Positions 24,387 to 32,716 of a stretch of 64,000 bases of DNA are shown piece by piece. A program made the position numbers and the translations under genes. How positions within the stretch are numbered: position 1 is the stretch's first letter; each line of letters opens with the position of its first letter. The notes below the pieces were generated by a model, which was not told where the DNA came from, searched no databases, and saw only the letters and a list, made by a program, of their open reading frames with translations. The stretch spans positions 46,553 to 110,552 of the forward strand of contig NZ_JACJRQ010000026.1 in NCBI RefSeq assembly GCF_014697355.1, read 5' to 3'. This stretch comes from Nostoc calcicola FACHB-3891 (lineage in GTDB: Bacteria > Cyanobacteriota > Cyanobacteriia > Cyanobacteriales > Nostocaceae).

Positions 24387-25604
24387 CTACTGCTCCTTTG
24401 AGGAGTGGGGTTCTAAATTACGGAAATAATTTTGTAACCATTCCTCTAATACTGCACTAATATGTTTAACCACGTTGGAAGTTGGAGAAATATGCATGGT
24501 TTCTTGACTCCATTTGGCGATCGCTAGTAGTAAAGATTCTCTCGTTTTCGCCAATTGCCGCGATACTTGATATTGCTGGATTTGCTGTTGTTTGGCAATT
24601 TGTTGTTGAGTAAGTCCTTGTTGATAGTACAATTCCAGTAATTGCTGTGATTGGGGAGAAAGTTTTGCCAGGGTAGTAATTAATAGATTATGAATTTCTT
24701 GTTGTTGATTTTTTTGAATATCTGCTTCTTCTGTGGCAATTAAATCTGCTAATAAAGATTCATTTTGAGTAGTATCTGGTAAATCATCTTGTAATTCACT
24801 ATCTGCTTCACCTGTTTTCGGGGCATTGAGTGAAGAAACCACAGGATATACATAAGAACGTGCGTGTTTTGCAGATAATAGCAGCCATTTTTCTAGAGTT
24901 TGGGCGTTGGATTCTGTCCCTGGTGGATTAAGTTGTGTTAAGCGATCGCGGTTATAAAGTTGAGCAATTGCTTCCCATGTATCTTGTTCGGGTCTTTGCA
25001 ACTTCCGCACTTGTGGTGATTTACCCAGAATGTAACCATCTACAAAACATTTCCAAGCTAACAAGTAACGGGCAATAGTTTCATCTGTTAGCCCAGCATT
25101 TTGTAAAGATTCTTGTAGTCGCTTGCGGCTCAATTTTAGTAGCAATGCCCAATCGTTACAAAAATCGATTTCTTGTTTTTGCCGCAAAGCATCCCGAATC
25201 ACATTGCCAAAAGCCACATTGCTGTAGCTTTTGAGGCTGGCTTTTTGGTCAGGATCGCAAGCTTTGAGGATTTTTGGGACTTCGGCGATCGCTATTTGAA
25301 AACAGTCAGACAAGGTACACTGCACACTAGCAATTTGAGGAATCGTCCTTTGCGCTGACCAATAACAAGTTTCTTGGAGATAAGCCGAAAGATGCGCCTC
25401 AGCTAGAGAGTTAGGCTGATTTTGCCAGTTTTTATGCCAGTAAATTGCCCAAAAACTTTCTGAGTGTTTCGTTTCAGATATTTGTACCAAGCAATTTTGG
25501 ATACTGCGCCTTAGTTTGGCATCATATACCCAAGACTTGAAGCGATCGGCTTCAAATTGGATGAAAGTCGAAAATATTTCCGAAATGTTCTGGCGAGGAC
25601 GCAT
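24387..25604 (-). CDS. Sigma-70-family-like factor of the CHAT/CHASE2 operon
   Basis: A 405-residue protein. ATG 25604 (MRPRQNISEIFSTFIQFEAD) was chosen; an in-frame TTG lies 24 bases upstream. The C-terminal part (about 318-370; LSPQSQQLLELYYQQGLTQQ, then QIAKQQQIQQYQVSRQLAKT) is a sigma region 4 helix-turn-helix. The N-terminal and middle parts (SLKSYSNVAFGNVIRDALRQ near 130-150) look like a strongly diverged region 2. It thus resembles large cyanobacterial ECF-like or group 3 sigma factors, although core-binding residues cannot be confirmed by eye. It heads the operon and could direct transcription of its own genes and the divergent COP23 gene across the 223-base intergenic region. Confidence 0.82.
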   Translation of the reverse strand: MRPRQNISEIFSTFIQFEADRFKSWVYDAKLRRSIQNCLVQISETKHSESFWAIYWHKNWQNQPNSLAEAHLSAYLQETCYWSAQRTIPQIASVQCTLSDCFQIAIAEVPKILKACDPDQKASLKSYSNVAFGNVIRDALRQKQEIDFCNDWALLLKLSRKRLQESLQNAGLTDETIARYLLAWKCFVDGYILGKSPQVRKLQRPEQDTWEAIAQLYNRDRLTQLNPPGTESNAQTLEKWLLLSAKHARSYVYPVVSSLNAPKTGEADSELQDDLPDTTQNESLLADLIATEEADIQKNQQQEIHNLLITTLAKLSPQSQQLLELYYQQGLTQQQIAKQQQIQQYQVSRQLAKTRESLLLAIAKWSQETMHISPTSNVVKHISAVLEEWLQNYFRNLEPHSSKEQ

Positions 25605-25827
25605 GAATTCAAAAGGATAAACCTTCAAAAATCAGTATATAGTTTAATACAATGATTTCAAAGTCTCTTGTAATATACGTTTGAGCCTATTTTTTTGGTA
25701 TTGTTTATCGAAATTTGATTAATCTGTATCCAGTTTTACTTTAGTCATATATTTTCCTGTTTATCCTAAACACTTTGGCGCTTGCTATAAAAATAAAATA
25801 ATCCTGGGACATACCACAGGTTTATTT

Positions 25828-26700
25828 ATGAAATTCAAGTGGCCCTCTCAAATTTTGATGAGTGCGATCGCGCTTTCTGGTGTTATGGTGTCTCCCGTAA
25901 TGGCACAGTATCCACCAATACAACAACCTTCAGTATATCCAGGAGTACAATCACCTCCAGTATATCCAGGAGTACAATCATCTCCAGTATATCCAGGAGT
26001 ACAAGTCACTCCAGTATATCCACCAATACAACCACCTCCAGTGTCTCCAGGGATATACCAACCAGTATTTTCTTCCACCTCCTTTGTCTGCGGTCAAATA
26101 GGAGGCTCACCAGCGACACTTGTTCAAGTGAACGGTCAGACACTACTATTGCCCCTAATCATTTGGGAAACGGCAAGTTATGATATGTCACCCGAACAAC
26201 GGTGTCAGATGGTTTCCTGGCGAATGACAACAGCAGTAGCACAAAATGGTGGCAAATTAAATAACTTGCTGCTGGCGACTGGTAAGGTCAATGGTTACAA
26301 CGTAATTTGTTTTGTTAATAGTTACGAAAGTTGCAACTCCAACAACATCATCATGACCTTGCTCAGAAGGGAAAATGCTCGCAATCCTGGTAACGTCTTA
26401 ACCCGAATTATCCGGTTTGGTAGATACGGTACTGGTTTAAATGTAATAGAAAACGGTGGCTTTACAGGTGGTGCAGTTGGTGAGGCAGAAATTATTCCCA
26501 CTACTGTCAGCATAGAGGAAGCTATTAATCAACTAGTCAATGAATCAGGGGGAATGTCTACTCCTCCTGCTCCTGGAGGTTATAGTGCCCCTGCTCCTGG
26601 AGGTTATAGTGCCCCTGCTCCTGGAGGTTATACTGCTCCTGCTCCTGGAGGTTACACTGCTCCCAATCCTGGTGTAAATCCGGGTGGTGGCCCTATCTAG
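25828..26700 (+). CDS. COP23-domain protein with proline-rich flanks
   Basis: A 290-residue exported protein. The signal peptide ends near VMAQ (26). Next comes a run of YPGVQSPPV repeats (about 28-78) encoded by 24-bp tandem repeats, then a COP23 (circadian oscillating protein 23 kDa) domain at about 85-235 (FVCGQIGG, EQRCQMVSWRMTTAV, NVICFVNSYESCN, with paired cysteines), then four APGGYSAP-type repeats to the end, also 24-bp units. COP23 was described as a rhythmically accumulating membrane protein of a unicellular cyanobacterium; its activity is unknown. It is followed after 552 bases by a protease-TPR gene, the same COP23-plus-protease association seen at 44-49 kb. Confidence 0.85.
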   Translation: MKFKWPSQILMSAIALSGVMVSPVMAQYPPIQQPSVYPGVQSPPVYPGVQSSPVYPGVQVTPVYPPIQPPPVSPGIYQPVFSSTSFVCGQIGGSPATLVQVNGQTLLLPLIIWETASYDMSPEQRCQMVSWRMTTAVAQNGGKLNNLLLATGKVNGYNVICFVNSYESCNSNNIIMTLLRRENARNPGNVLTRIIRFGRYGTGLNVIENGGFTGGAVGEAEIIPTTVSIEEAINQLVNESGGMSTPPAPGGYSAPAPGGYSAPAPGGYTAPAPGGYTAPNPGVNPGGGPI

Positions 26701-27252
26701 GTTCAGTAAGTCCGTAAGTTCTACAAACTTGCTTGACGATCGCTATTTTTAAGTCCACTCGGTTTGTGAGCTGTTCACAACTGTTCTTTTTCCCAATCTC
26801 TTGTTGATATCACCTTCTTGAGCAGCTAACCCAGACTTCGCGGATAATCAGCCTCTGCATCAGAATTATTCGGCCATTACTCAACATCCAAAAACGAGAA
26901 GTACTATTCCTAAATCGGTGCCAGCGATCGCTCCAGATTGAACCCGGAATGAAGGGTAGTCCTGTTTTAGCTCAATAGACCTCTTGCAAAAGTCTTTCTT
27001 TGCGTTCTCTTCTCTGCGCCTGGGCGCCTCTGCGTGTTAGCGAACGCGAGTGCGTCTCGTAGAGAAGCGGGGCGTAGCCCGACAAAAAAATATTTATGCA
27101 AGAGGTCTAATATGGTCGCTTAATTGCAATTAATGGCGGTTTAAAATACCCTATCCAGGATATCATCGCCTTTATTTTTGCCGATGTCTTGATTCTGAAT
27201 TCTGAATTCTGAATTCTGCATTCTTCTTCAATATTGCTGAGGCTTTTTATCA
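26701..27252. other. Gene-free stretch carrying a MITE-like element and repeats
   Basis: No gene is supported. Contents are AT-rich flank, the TA-flanked element at 26976-27109, and a GAATTCTGAATTCTGAATTC run at 27191-27220 just before the protease gene. The latter GAATTCTG repeat also appears at 20725 and 39735. Confidence 0.6.
26976..27109. mobile_element. MITE-like element with TIR GACCTCTTGCA and TA flanks
   Basis: TAGACCTCTTGCA (26976-26988) and its exact inverse TGCAAGAGGTCTA (27097-27109) enclose 134 bases containing CGCAGAG-type and GAACGCGAGTGCGTC-type repeats. No ORF. If the terminal TA is the target duplication, this fits a non-autonomous element mobilised by an IS630/Tc1-type transposase (inference). 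Confidence 0.7.
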
Positions 27253-28968
27253 ATGAACCTACAATTTATTAGCTCTAAGTTTGCCGATACTGTAATTAGT
27301 GTATCTGCTTGTTTTGCGGCAATAGTATTCGTTCTATCTGCGGCTTTTGCTGCTAAATCTTCTCAGGAAATTGCCCAGTATGCTAACACCATTACCGTCC
27401 AAGTAAATAGACCTACTGGAGTTGGTGCTGGTTTAGCAAGTGATGGTTCTGGATTTATTATCAAGCGCGAGGGAAACACTTACATTGTCCTAACTTGCAA
27501 TCATGTTATTAATCCATCCGACGGTCCAAAACCAGTGAGAATTCGTACCAACGATGGACTTTCTCATATCATTAATCCCGCCAGCGTGAAAAGTTTAGGA
27601 ACTAACACTAAAGGAAGTAACGATTTAGCCTTATTTACTTTTAATAGCGACAAAGATTATGCAGTTGCAGAATTAAGAAGTCCTAATCAAGCAAAATTGG
27701 GCAGTAAGGCATTTATTTTTGGTTATCCAGTTAACAATGATTTAAACAGAATTGCTGAAAATCGTGTTTATGATTTCCAATCAGGAACGATTTGGGAATC
27801 CAAAGATGCGGGTTTGAGCGACGGTGGCTATTCGTTGCAATACGCAGCTCAAACAGCAGGTGGTATGAGTGGGGGTCCAGTGTTGGATGTGGATGCTAAA
27901 GTAATTGGAGTTCATGGTAAGGCTGACACACAAACAGATGTGAAGCAACTCCAATCGGGGGATCAATTAACAACAGATATTAAATCAGGAATTAGTGCAG
28001 CAGTTCCCATTGAAAGTGCAATCATTCTATCTCAGCAGATTGGAATTTATGGTTTGAAGATAGACAGTTCTGCCACTACAGATAACCCCAAGGAACGAAT
28101 AACAAATCCTCAAGAACCCAATGATTTCTTAGCACGGGGACTGTCTCAGACAAGTAATAATCGTACCGCAGCAATTAATGATTTTAGCCAAGCGATCGCT
28201 CTCGATCCCAAAAATAGTATTGCTTATTACAATCGTGGTAATGCTCGCTACGATATGGGCGATAAACAAGGGGCGCTTGCTGACTATAATGAGGCCATTC
28301 GCTCTAACCCCTATCATGCCAATGCTTACTATAACAGAGGGGTAGTGCGATATTATCTCGGCGATAAGCAAGGTGCAATTGCAGACTTTACCGTTGCCCT
28401 GCGTTTCTCTCCTAACGATATTTTGGCTTACTATAGCCGGGGATCTGTATTCCGCACTATGAGAGACGGGCGCGGTACCTTTGCCGATTTTGACCAAGTT
28501 GTTCGCCTTGCACCTCATTTGCCTGAGTCTTACTATAACCGCGCGTTAGCCCGTGCCTTTTTTAACGATCGCCAAGGAATTGTTGCTGATTTCACTCAAG
28601 CGATCGCTCTTAACCCCCGATTTAGCAACGCCTACATCAATCGTTCCCAGACAATGCGCCGTCTGGGACACTTACCCGCAGCGATTCAGGATTTAAACAC
28701 AGTGCTGAGTTACGAGCCAAATAATGCCATAGCCATTTACCAACGTGGTTTGTTCCGACGCGATGCTGGCGATCGTCAAGGTGCATTTGCCGATTTACAA
28801 AGAGCAGCTGATTTATTCCAGCAAGCTAGGGATACCGCTAATTACCAAAAAGCAATGTACGCAATTCAACGCTTGCAGTCATCACCTCCTACTTTCCCTC
28901 CTAGTCAACCAAACTACAGACAACCAGGTGGTGAAATTACTCCAGGTAGCATAAATCAACCTATTTAG
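27253..28968 (+). CDS. Secreted trypsin-like serine protease with TPR repeats
   Basis: A 571-residue protein. The N-terminal hydrophobic segment (VSACFAAIVFVLSAAFAA, about 17-34) is a signal peptide or anchor. The chymotrypsin-fold protease domain spans about 42-265 with catalytic triad His84 (TCNHV), Asp124 (NDLALF) and Ser206 (GGMSGGPV). Seven TPR units occupy about 285-540 (NSIAYYNRGNARYDMGDKQG is one); the tail is Pro-rich. The domain layout is common in cyanobacteria, where it is thought to act in the periplasm; substrates are unknown. It probably works with the COP23 protein encoded upstream. Its stop codon overlaps that of the convergent pentapeptide gene by four bases. Confidence 0.9.
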   Translation: MNLQFISSKFADTVISVSACFAAIVFVLSAAFAAKSSQEIAQYANTITVQVNRPTGVGAGLASDGSGFIIKREGNTYIVLTCNHVINPSDGPKPVRIRTNDGLSHIINPASVKSLGTNTKGSNDLALFTFNSDKDYAVAELRSPNQAKLGSKAFIFGYPVNNDLNRIAENRVYDFQSGTIWESKDAGLSDGGYSLQYAAQTAGGMSGGPVLDVDAKVIGVHGKADTQTDVKQLQSGDQLTTDIKSGISAAVPIESAIILSQQIGIYGLKIDSSATTDNPKERITNPQEPNDFLARGLSQTSNNRTAAINDFSQAIALDPKNSIAYYNRGNARYDMGDKQGALADYNEAIRSNPYHANAYYNRGVVRYYLGDKQGAIADFTVALRFSPNDILAYYSRGSVFRTMRDGRGTFADFDQVVRLAPHLPESYYNRALARAFFNDRQGIVADFTQAIALNPRFSNAYINRSQTMRRLGHLPAAIQDLNTVLSYEPNNAIAIYQRGLFRRDAGDRQGAFADLQRAADLFQQARDTANYQKAMYAIQRLQSSPPTFPPSQPNYRQPGGEITPGSINQPI

Positions 28969-29333
28969 ACCTTCCGCATATTTTGGCTGATGGGATCAAA
29001 ACCTTTAGAAAAACGGGTGCTTTCATCATAGTAAGCACCAGTCAGATTTGCTCCATACAACTTGGCATATTTGAGTTTAGCTCCCCGGAGATTCGCTTCA
29101 TTGAGTTTGACACCGCTCAAATTCGCTCTAGTCAAATTCGCTCTGGCTAAGTTAGTTCTACTCAAATCAGCTCCCCAGAGTTTGGCTTTAGCTAAATTAG
29201 CTCCAGTCAAGTCAGATCCCCATAAATTAATTCCAGGTAAGTAGGCTCCAATCAACTTATCCCTACTCAAGTTGACGGCTGGAAAATATCTCTCCCCTGC
29301 GGTATAACGCCTTTTCAATTCTTCAGCATCCAT
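28965..29333 (-). CDS. Pentapeptide-repeat protein
   Basis: A 122-residue protein with about 14 consecutive A(N/D)LxX pentapeptides between residues 20 and 106 (for example LTGANLAKAKLWGADLSRTN), forming a right-handed quadrilateral beta-helix. The N-terminus MDAEELKRRYTAGER is a short helical cap. Cytosolic; function unknown. Its start overlaps the upstream gene stop by 11 bases, so both belong to one minus-strand transcript. It converges on and overlaps the protease gene end. Confidence 0.9.
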   Translation of the reverse strand: MDAEELKRRYTAGERYFPAVNLSRDKLIGAYLPGINLWGSDLTGANLAKAKLWGADLSRTNLARANLTRANLSGVKLNEANLRGAKLKYAKLYGANLTGAYYDESTRFSKGFDPISQNMRKV

Positions 29334-29637
29334 GCATCACATTCACCTTTCTCAGCAGTACAGAAGTTATTTGTTCCCATTCTTGGCTTAGCTCTCCTGC
29401 AAACTCTGGCTGGCCACTGCGTTGATACCAGTAACGCGCATTATTCAAATCACCTTCTTTGCGGTGCAGGTAAGCATGAACCCAACCACTATCAGCATCG
29501 CCGGCATCTTGAACTATTTCATGAGCTTTCCTCCAATCACCTTTTTTGTCATACCACATTGCTTGCAGCGCTTTTGGCAATGTCTGAGGACATGGGCGCT
29601 GTTTTTCCATCAATCGCAAGAATTCCTCTGTATTCAC
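29323..29637 (-). CDS. Conserved-looking hypothetical protein, TPR-like
   Basis: A 104-residue protein if started at GTG 29637 (VNTEEFLRLMEKQRPCPQTL); ATG 29610 is the alternative. The frame stays open further upstream to 29781 but that part (residues rich in PCPSSSSPCPP) is translated tandem repeat and was left out. The body (ALQAMWYDKKGDWRKAHEIV then GWVHAYLHRKEGDLNNARYW) looks like two helical TPR-like hairpins with many Trp and Tyr. Cytosolic, function unknown. It overlaps the pentapeptide gene by 11 bases. Confidence 0.75.
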   Translation of the reverse strand: MNTEEFLRLMEKQRPCPQTLPKALQAMWYDKKGDWRKAHEIVQDAGDADSGWVHAYLHRKEGDLNNARYWYQRSGQPEFAGELSQEWEQITSVLLRKVNVMHGC

Positions 29638-29682
29638 GATCGCCACCCAACAAAAATTGGTTCTATCTTTAAGATACTCCTC

Positions 29683-29775
29683 TGGGGGGCAGGGGGATGA
29701 GGAAGAGGGGCAGGGGGCAGGGTGCAGGGGAGAAGCCCCTCCCCTCTGCTCCCTTGACTCTTCCCTATGCCCCAT
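29683..29775. repeat. Short tandem repeat tract (GGGGCAGGGGG...)
   Basis: G-rich tract GGGGGGCAGGGGGATGAGGA followed by GGGGCAGGGGGCAGGG and a C-rich complement. It separates two minus-strand genes. Confidence 0.65.
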
Positions 29776-29787
29776 GCCCAATCCCTT

Positions 29788-30324
29788 TCATATCCGCTGG
29801 ACTGGAATCACTTCAAACTCGAAAGTATTAATTAAACGGTCATCAATGTAGACCTCTATTTTATATTTACCAACTGGATCGCCAGGAGCGATCGTCCAAA
29901 AATTCTCAATCACGCCCTTGGGAGCAGGCTGTGTGCGTCGAGTTACAGATGTAGTACCGTCTGCTGAGATTGAGAAGTTTTCACCGTTATCTGTAGCCCA
30001 AGCTTCTGGAGGTTTTGGTAAACGTAAGACTTCGCGCCATTTGACTTCACCTTGGTAATCTTTGAGTTTAATTCGCCAACCGTAGGCGTTTCCTTCCTGG
30101 AGTGGCACTTTTGTCGTCTCAATAATGCTAACGTTACCTTTGGTGTCAACTCTCTTCAACCCAAACTCAGCGTTACTAACAGTAATCTTTTTCAGGCTTG
30201 TTGGTGTAGGAAAAGATGTGGCATTTTGTACTACAACAGAAGTAGCGTTGATTGGCTCAGAAGCTATGACCCCAAATATGAGCCAAGAAGAAGCTAGCAC
30301 AGCAGTAGTAGCCCAAATTCTCAT
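29788..30324 (-). CDS. Exported hypothetical protein
   Basis: A 178-residue protein with a signal peptide (WATTAVLASSWLIFGVIA, cleavage near residue 22-27) and a beta-rich mature domain (YGWRIKLKDYQGEVKWREVL, then VGKYKIEVYIDDRLINTFEF) reminiscent of an immunoglobulin-like fold. Family not recognised. It lies upstream of the TPR-like and pentapeptide genes on the same strand, separated by 150 bases that contain a tandem repeat tract. Confidence 0.7.
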   Translation of the reverse strand: MRIWATTAVLASSWLIFGVIASEPINATSVVVQNATSFPTPTSLKKITVSNAEFGLKRVDTKGNVSIIETTKVPLQEGNAYGWRIKLKDYQGEVKWREVLRLPKPPEAWATDNGENFSISADGTTSVTRRTQPAPKGVIENFWTIAPGDPVGKYKIEVYIDDRLINTFEFEVIPVQRI

Positions 30325-30474
30325 TTTTTTTGGTTTTCCTGTCAGACGTTTGGTACTTATTCAAGTAATCTGACATATTTTCCGGGTCAAAGATACTGAT
30401 GTTTGGACAAAGACGAAATTGTTTTTACTAGTTGGTTTTCTTGAATACTGGTGTTGGCGATCGCCACTCAAAAC

Positions 30475-30514
30475 TTAGATCCCCGACTTCTTCTAGAAGA
30501 AGTCGGGGATCTAA
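30475..30514. repeat. 40-bp perfect palindrome
   Basis: TTAGATCCCCGACTTCTTCT followed at once by its exact reverse complement, with no loop. It lies in a gene-free 270-base stretch between the exported protein and the nuclease-like gene. As RNA it would form a 19-20 bp hairpin and could end transcription from either side; the GATCCCCGACTTCTT sequence resembles dispersed repeats of related genomes. Confidence 0.85.
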
Positions 30515-30594
30515 ATATCGGTAATTTGAACGAAATCACATATGATTGCCATAAAGCAAACTTTTATTGATGGAGAATGAATTTTGAGTTGAAA

Positions 30595-31161
30595 TTAATA
30601 ATGTTTACTCACCTCACAACTTTTTTGACTGATGTGATAATTTCTTCGCCATTTTTCCAGATGGTCTATAGATATTGATTTAGATATGACATTCACACCA
30701 TTTCCTCGCCAAGCAACTTCTGGATCTGTCGTGAAAACCCCGCACTCTAATTGATCTATCCTAATATTCCAATATTCACTAAATCGGCCTTTTAAAGTAA
30801 TAACTTGCTCAAATACCTTATTTCTGTGTTTATTTCTTCTTTTTCTTTCTGTCGCTCCTGTTGCTTCTGTATCAATAAACTTAGTTTCAACTAAAAACAG
30901 AGTACCTTTAAAAGTCAGGTAAACAAAATCGCACTTACCTAAATCTGTATAATCTGATATTGGCGATTTTTCAAATAACAATAATTCAGCGCACGAGGGA
31001 AACAGTTCTCTAATATTCAAAAATAAATAAGCTTGTAACAAAAGTTCCTTATCATAAGGAAACAACAGCACCCCTTCAAAAAATTTTTGAATGTCCTCCT
31101 GAGTTTGGGGTTGAATTCTTTTACAATATGAAACAAATTTATGTAGCTCGTTGACGATCAT
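30595..31161 (-). CDS. Putative PD-(D/E)XK nuclease-like protein
   Basis: A 188-residue protein. ATG 31161 is chosen because GGAAGGAG lies about 10 bases before it; an upstream ATG at 31221 has no ribosome site. The central segment KCDFVYLTFKGTLFLVETKF gives Asp78 - Glu92-x-Lys94, the spacing of the PD-(D/E)XK nuclease core, and KVFEQV with Gln119 follows as in motif IV of that fold. No signal peptide. No methyltransferase or transposase neighbour is present, so its job (restriction, repair or defence) is open. It follows dnaE-C on the same strand after 202 bases. The assignment rests on a motif read by eye. Confidence 0.6.
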   Translation of the reverse strand: MIVNELHKFVSYCKRIQPQTQEDIQKFFEGVLLFPYDKELLLQAYLFLNIRELFPSCAELLLFEKSPISDYTDLGKCDFVYLTFKGTLFLVETKFIDTEATGATERKRRNKHRNKVFEQVITLKGRFSEYWNIRIDQLECGVFTTDPEVAWRGNGVNVISKSISIDHLEKWRRNYHISQKSCEVSKHY

Positions 31162-31363
31162 CAAGTTATAACTCCTTCCCCCGGTCACAGTCTTAAGGTC
31201 TATGGCATAAAAAGATACCATTTACTTAAGAGAAATTTCATCCGCATAAGTAACTAAAAAAACTCTTAAAATCCTAAATACTTAAGGCAATCTACTGTTG
31301 ACAGTGAAGTAAAACTTCTAACTGAATTTGCTTTTAGTAGTGGTGGACTTTTCACTTTTAAAA

Positions 31364-32716
31364 TCAGCTACCAGTCAGCGATTTCATATGAGCAGTAAAA
31401 CTGGCGTTTTGCAAAGCTTGAACAGTTATTCTAGAATCTTGTACGCAAAATTGCCAACCCAAGCGAACAAGTTTACGTGAATTTTCAGTTTGTATAATTC
31501 CAATTACTGGCATTTTTGCCTTTTCTTTGTCTGGTGAATGTTCTTGCAAAATTGTTTTTAAGCGATGTAATTCTTCAATATTAACTGCTTGCTGGGGATT
31601 TAACTCCACCATTACCATTTGTACTGTTTCTACTGGTTCTGCATCTTCAAGGATAAATTGAGTTTGGTCGTCACGTCGATCTACTTTTCCCCAAATAATC
31701 AATCTGGTATCAACTTGGAGTAGGGAACTAATGCGTTCATAGGTTTTGGGAAAGACTACAGCTTCTAGTTGTGTAGTTAAGTCTTCTATTTGCAAAATTG
31801 CCATTTGGTCGCCTTTTTTAGTAACGACTTTTTTGACAATATTCAACATAACAACTGCACAAAGTCTTGTATCTTCTTTTTGTTCTCCAAGCTGTGAAAG
31901 ATTAATCGGAGTCAATAGTGGTGCTATTGGCTGTAAAGATTTCAATGGATGATCTGATACATAAAAACCTAATAATTCTTTCTCCTTCTGCAACTTTTCC
32001 TGTGGAGTAAAATCCGTCACAGGTTTAGCTTTAGGAGCAGTTTCAAAAGCATTATTGGCTCTTTTATTTTGAGCCTGAGAAAATCCATCGCCTAACAAAT
32101 CAAAGAGATTTCCTTGACCGCTGGCTCTGTCTTTAGCGCGAGATTGCGCCCAATCATACACTAATTCTAGGTCATGAATTAATTGTTGGCGGTTGGGTTC
32201 AATTTTATCAAAGGCTCCGCAGTGAATCAGCGACTCGATAGTTCGGCGGTTAACTGCACGTAAATCCACGCGATCGCAAAAATCAGCTAGGGATTTAAAC
32301 TCTCCCGTCTCATTTCTGGCTGACAAAATACAGGCGATCGCATTTTGTCCCACATTCCGCACCGCCGAAAATCCAAATAAAATCTTTCCTGCCGTCGGCG
32401 TAAAATCAACACCAGAACGATTAATATCTGGCGGATCTATGGCAATACCCATATTTGTACAGTTAGTAATATATTTCTGTACCTTATCTGTATCACCACT
32501 GTTAGCCGTCAACAGTGCCGCCATATATTCCAATGCATAATTAGCTTTTAAATATGCTGTTTGATAAGTTACATAACCATAGGCAGTTGAATGGGATTTG
32601 TTGAAACAATTGGAAGCTATTAAACTATTTTTGATCGCAAAATTATGGTCACGCTCAACCCCAATATCATAGACATTTTGTGTGCCTAAATATTTGCGTG
32701 TTACTATTTTTACCAT
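31364..32716 (-). CDS. dnaE: DNA polymerase III alpha subunit, C-terminal half with split-intein IntC
   Basis: A 450-residue half of the replicative polymerase. Residues 1-36 (MVKIVTRKYLGTQNVYDIGV, then ERDHNFAIKNSLIASN) are the C-intein of the cyanobacterial split DnaE intein, differing only slightly from the well-known Nostoc version; Asn36 is the cleavage residue and Cys37 the first extein residue (CFNKSHSTAYGYVTYQ). The extein then gives the C-terminal part of DnaE, including the helix-hairpin-helix region and OB-fold. The N-terminal half, with the N-intein, is encoded elsewhere; the two are joined by protein trans-splicing. ATG 32716 follows GAGGGGGTAGG; the open frame further upstream is not part of the gene. 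Confidence 0.97.
   Translation of the reverse strand: MVKIVTRKYLGTQNVYDIGVERDHNFAIKNSLIASNCFNKSHSTAYGYVTYQTAYLKANYALEYMAALLTANSGDTDKVQKYITNCTNMGIAIDPPDINRSGVDFTPTAGKILFGFSAVRNVGQNAIACILSARNETGEFKSLADFCDRVDLRAVNRRTIESLIHCGAFDKIEPNRQQLIHDLELVYDWAQSRAKDRASGQGNLFDLLGDGFSQAQNKRANNAFETAPKAKPVTDFTPQEKLQKEKELLGFYVSDHPLKSLQPIAPLLTPINLSQLGEQKEDTRLCAVVMLNIVKKVVTKKGDQMAILQIEDLTTQLEAVVFPKTYERISSLLQVDTRLIIWGKVDRRDDQTQFILEDAEPVETVQMVMVELNPQQAVNIEELHRLKTILQEHSPDKEKAKMPVIGIIQTENSRKLVRLGWQFCVQDSRITVQALQNASFTAHMKSLTGS

Noticed and set aside
29638..29781. Extending the TPR-like gene upstream through SPLHPAPCPSSSSPCPP
   Set aside because: That segment is translated short tandem repeat and not likely part of the protein.
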